This document shows, in pieces, positions 61,629 to 64,000 of a stretch of 64,000 bases of DNA. The notes beneath the pieces were generated by a model that was not told the DNA's origin, did no database searches, and worked only from the letters and a program-made list of their open reading frames with translations. The stretch lies in contig NZ_JAEKFH010000001.1 of assembly GCF_016650695.1 (NCBI RefSeq), positions 538,286 to 602,285 on the forward strand. The letters are read 5' to 3'. The translations under genes and the position numbers were made by a program. Positions within the stretch are counted from its first letter, which is position 1. Each line of letters starts with the position of its first letter. The DNA comes from Pseudomonas sp. TH41 (GTDB lineage: Bacteria > Pseudomonadota > Gammaproteobacteria > Pseudomonadales > Pseudomonadaceae).

Positions 61629-64000
61629 ATGGGTAATTACAACCTCGATACGATGCCGGTGATCCGAGAGCTCAAGGGCTTCGATGCACGCTCCGGCAAT
61701 TTGCTTGAACGCCTGATTTTCAATAACCGTCTGCTGGTGGTGCTGACTTGCCTGGTCGTCACCGTGTTGCTGAGCTATTTCGCGGCCACGCGGCTGACGC
61801 TCAATGCCAGCTTCGAAAAGATGATTCCGCAGAGTCAGCCGTACATCAAAAACTACCTGGAAAATCGCCAGTCCCTGCGCGGTCTGGGCAATACGGTGCG
61901 GGTGGTGGTGGAGAACACCAACGGCGACATCTACGACCCGAACTACCTGGAAGTGCTCAAGCAGGTCAACGACACCTTGTTCCTGACGCCGGGCGTGGAC
62001 CGGGCGTGGGTGAAATCATTGTGGACACCGGCCGTGCGCTGGACCGAAGTGACGGAAGAGGGTTTCCGTGGCGGTCCGGTGATGCCAGACTCCTACGACG
62101 GCTCGGCCAGTGGCGTCGAGCAATTGCGCTTGAACATTGCCCGTTCCGGCATCATCGGCAGTCTGGTCGGCAACAACTTCAAATCGAGCATGATTGTGGT
62201 GCCGTTGCTGGAGAAAGACCCGGTTACTGGCGCTGCGATCGACTATCACCAGTTCTCGCGTATGCTCGAAGAACAGCTGCGTGACAAGTTTGAATTTGCA
62301 GGTTCCAGCGCGAAACACAAGGCGGGTGAAGAGGGCAAAGGCCCGATCAAGATCCGCGTCATCGGCTTCGCCAAACTGGTGGGCGATCTGATCGATGGCC
62401 TGCTGCTGATCATGCTGTACTTCGGCGCGGCCGCTCTGATTGCCACCGCCATCATTTATGCCTTCACCCGTTGCGTGCGCAGCACCACGCTGGTGATTCT
62501 GTGCTCGGTGGTGGCCGTAGTCTGGCAGCTCGGTTTGATCACCTTGTTCGGTTATGCGCTCGACCCATTTTCGATTCTGGTGCCGTTTCTGGTGTTCGCC
62601 ATCGGCGTATCCCACGGCGCGCAGAAAATGAACGGGATCATGCAGGACGTCGGACGCGGCACCCATCAGCTGATCGCCGCGCGTTACACCTTCCGCCGCT
62701 TGTTCCTCGCCGGCCTGACCGCGCTGCTGGCCGATGCCGTGGGCTTTGCGGTGCTGATGCTGATCGACATTCCGGTGATCCAGGATCTGGCCGTCACCGC
62801 GAGCATTGGCGTGGCGGTATTGATCTTCACCAACCTGGTGTTGCTGCCGGTGCTGCTGTCCTATTGGGGCGTCAGTCCGAAAGCGGCGGCGCGCAGTTTG
62901 CGTCAGGAAAGCCAGGAGCGAAAAGGCAAAGGATTGGGCAATGTCTGGAGCTTGCTGGACCGCTTTACCGAACGGCGCTGGGCGACGGTGGCGGTGGTGG
63001 TTGCCGGGCTGCTGGCGGTGGGTGGCTTCGTGGTCAGCACGCATTTGAAGATCGGTGATCTCGACCCGGGGGCACCTGAGCTGCGTGCGGACTCGCGTTA
63101 CAACCGTGATAACGCCTACATCACCGCGAACTACTCGCTGTCCAGCGACCAGTTCGCGGTCATGGTCAAAACCGCCAGCGAAGGCTGCCTGAAGTACGAA
63201 ACGCTGGTGGAAGCGGACCGCCTGGGCTGGTTGCTGCAACAGCAACCGGGTGTGCAAACCACTGTGTCGCTGGTCAATGCCGTGAGGCAGATTACCGCCG
63301 GTTCCTACGAGGGCAACCCGAAGTGGCTGACCATCGCCCGGAACCAGAACGTACTGAACTACGGTGCGCAGCAGGCCTCGGTGAACAACCCCGAATTGTT
63401 CAACAACGACTGCTCAATGATGCCGGTGATCGCTTATCTCTCGGATCACAAGGCCGAAACCCTCGATCATGTGGTGAAGATTGCCGATCAGTTCGCCCGG
63501 GAGCATAGCAATGGCGATCGCCAGTTCATGCTCGCTGCCGGCAGCGCCGGGATCGAAGCGGCGACCAACATTGTTGTGCGCGACGCCAACCGCACCATGC
63601 TGTTCTACGTGTACGGCGCGGTGATCGTGTTGTGTTTCATCACCTTCCGCAGCTGGCGCGCGGTGGTGGTGGCGGTCGTTCCATTGATGCTGACGTCGAT
63701 TCTCTGCGAAGCGCTGATGGTCTGGCTGGGCATGGGCGTCAAGGTCGCGACCTTGCCAGTCATCGCACTGGGTGTCGGCATCGGTGTTGACTACGCGCTG
63801 TACCTGCTCAGCGTCCAACTGGCGCAACAACGTGCCGGTCTGTCGTTGACCGAAGCCTACAAAAACTCCGTCGCGTTCACCGGCAAAGTGGTGGCGCTGG
63901 TCGGCATCACCCTGGCGGCAGGTGTCATTACCTGGGCCTGGTCGCCGATCAAATTCCAGGCGGACATGGGCATCCTGCTAACGTTCATGTTCATCTGGAA
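61629..64000 (+). CDS. MMPL/RND-family transporter, 3' end outside window
   Basis: At least 790 residues with no stop in the window. TM1 is LLVVLTCLVVTVLLSYFAAT, followed by a periplasmic loop (TLNASFEKMIPQSQPYIKNY), then a set of membrane segments (GLLLIMLYFGAAALIATAII, FSILVPFLVFAIGVSHGAQK) and the repeat of the pattern after 63.5 kb (VIVLCFITFRSWRAVVVAVV, VATLPVIALGVGIGVDYALY). RND proteins of this subgroup are linked to hydrophobic lipid export or import. It is the last visible gene of the DUF1302/DUF1329 cluster. The ATG lies 37 bp after the YCF48-like stop. Confidence 0.9.
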   Translation, partial: MGNYNLDTMPVIRELKGFDARSGNLLERLIFNNRLLVVLTCLVVTVLLSYFAATRLTLNASFEKMIPQSQPYIKNYLENRQSLRGLGNTVRVVVENTNGDIYDPNYLEVLKQVNDTLFLTPGVDRAWVKSLWTPAVRWTEVTEEGFRGGPVMPDSYDGSASGVEQLRLNIARSGIIGSLVGNNFKSSMIVVPLLEKDPVTGAAIDYHQFSRMLEEQLRDKFEFAGSSAKHKAGEEGKGPIKIRVIGFAKLVGDLIDGLLLIMLYFGAAALIATAIIYAFTRCVRSTTLVILCSVVAVVWQLGLITLFGYALDPFSILVPFLVFAIGVSHGAQKMNGIMQDVGRGTHQLIAARYTFRRLFLAGLTALLADAVGFAVLMLIDIPVIQDLAVTASIGVAVLIFTNLVLLPVLLSYWGVSPKAAARSLRQESQERKGKGLGNVWSLLDRFTERRWATVAVVVAGLLAVGGFVVSTHLKIGDLDPGAPELRADSRYNRDNAYITANYSLSSDQFAVMVKTASEGCLKYETLVEADRLGWLLQQQPGVQTTVSLVNAVRQITAGSYEGNPKWLTIARNQNVLNYGAQQASVNNPELFNNDCSMMPVIAYLSDHKAETLDHVVKIADQFAREHSNGDRQFMLAAGSAGIEAATNIVVRDANRTMLFYVYGAVIVLCFITFRSWRAVVVAVVPLMLTSILCEALMVWLGMGVKVATLPVIALGVGIGVDYALYLLSVQLAQQRAGLSLTEAYKNSVAFTGKVVALVGITLAAGVITWAWSPIKFQADMGILLTFMFIW

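Noticed and set aside
62016..63257. 413-codon minus-strand frame inside the MMPL gene
   Set aside because: The plus strand has an uninterrupted RND protein frame; the minus frame is rich in His/Gln/Arg and has no motif.

Overview
The window is a chromosomal segment of a gamma-proteobacterium, almost certainly a Pseudomonas of the fluorescens group. The reasons are the GC-rich third codon positions, the many paired REP sequences built on a GTAGGAGCGAGCTTGCTCGC core, a second REP-like family (GTAGGAGCTGCCGAAGGCTG), a tRNA-Gln(TTG) of the usual Pseudomonas form, and gene content typical of that group (aguAB, cynRST, topB, lldD, alkC, many LysR regulators). No prophage, plasmid, CRISPR array or intact insertion sequence was seen.

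Layout. 1-6.5 kb: the end of a GGDEF-EAL protein, a GlxA-type AraC regulator, and an agmatine module in which a LysR regulator faces aguA-aguB-polyamine binding protein. 6.5-14.4 kb: a small conserved protein, tRNA-Gln with a terminator, secreted proteins of unknown function, a DeoR regulator with four phased 10-bp repeats at its start, chrA, a CAP protein, a SleB-type hydrolase, and a 0.7-kb nest of inverted repeats. 14.4-22.5 kb: an unusual 1162-residue membrane protein, a dienelactone hydrolase, an HvfA-like Cys peptide with a DoxX partner, and the cyanate cluster cynR/cynS-cynT. 22.5-29.3 kb: small genes, a K+ channel, topoisomerase III, and a papain-like/alpha-beta hydrolase fusion. 29.3-43.7 kb: housekeeping and catabolic genes (lldD, an MHS transporter, a GMC oxidoreductase with a divergent LysR gene, alkC, a Kef-type antiporter, a DJ-1 protein, a diguanylate cyclase, an FKBP, D-cysteine desulfhydrase), separated by REP pairs.

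43.7-51.6 kb is more accessory: a decayed frmR-like gene, a three-gene operon (2Fe-2S reductase, secreted protein, His-box hydroxylase) with a divergent LysR gene, a patatin-like lipoprotein with a TTG start, and an NTF2/SDR/LysR cassette.

51.6-64 kb holds a lipid or hydrophobic-substrate cluster: an outer-membrane protein, an 889-residue MalT-like LuxR (LAL) regulator, a thiolase-like protein, DUF1302 (broken by a one-base shift in a G run), DUF1329, a YCF48/Asp-box protein, and an MMPL/RND transporter that leaves the window. C-run/G-run palindromes lie on both sides of the LAL gene, one of them about 76 bp before the thiolase gene, and may be its operators. The strongest leads are the 1162-residue protein, the orphan HvfA-DoxX pair, the peptidase-hydrolase fusion, the hydroxylase-reductase operon, and the LAL-controlled cluster with its frameshift.
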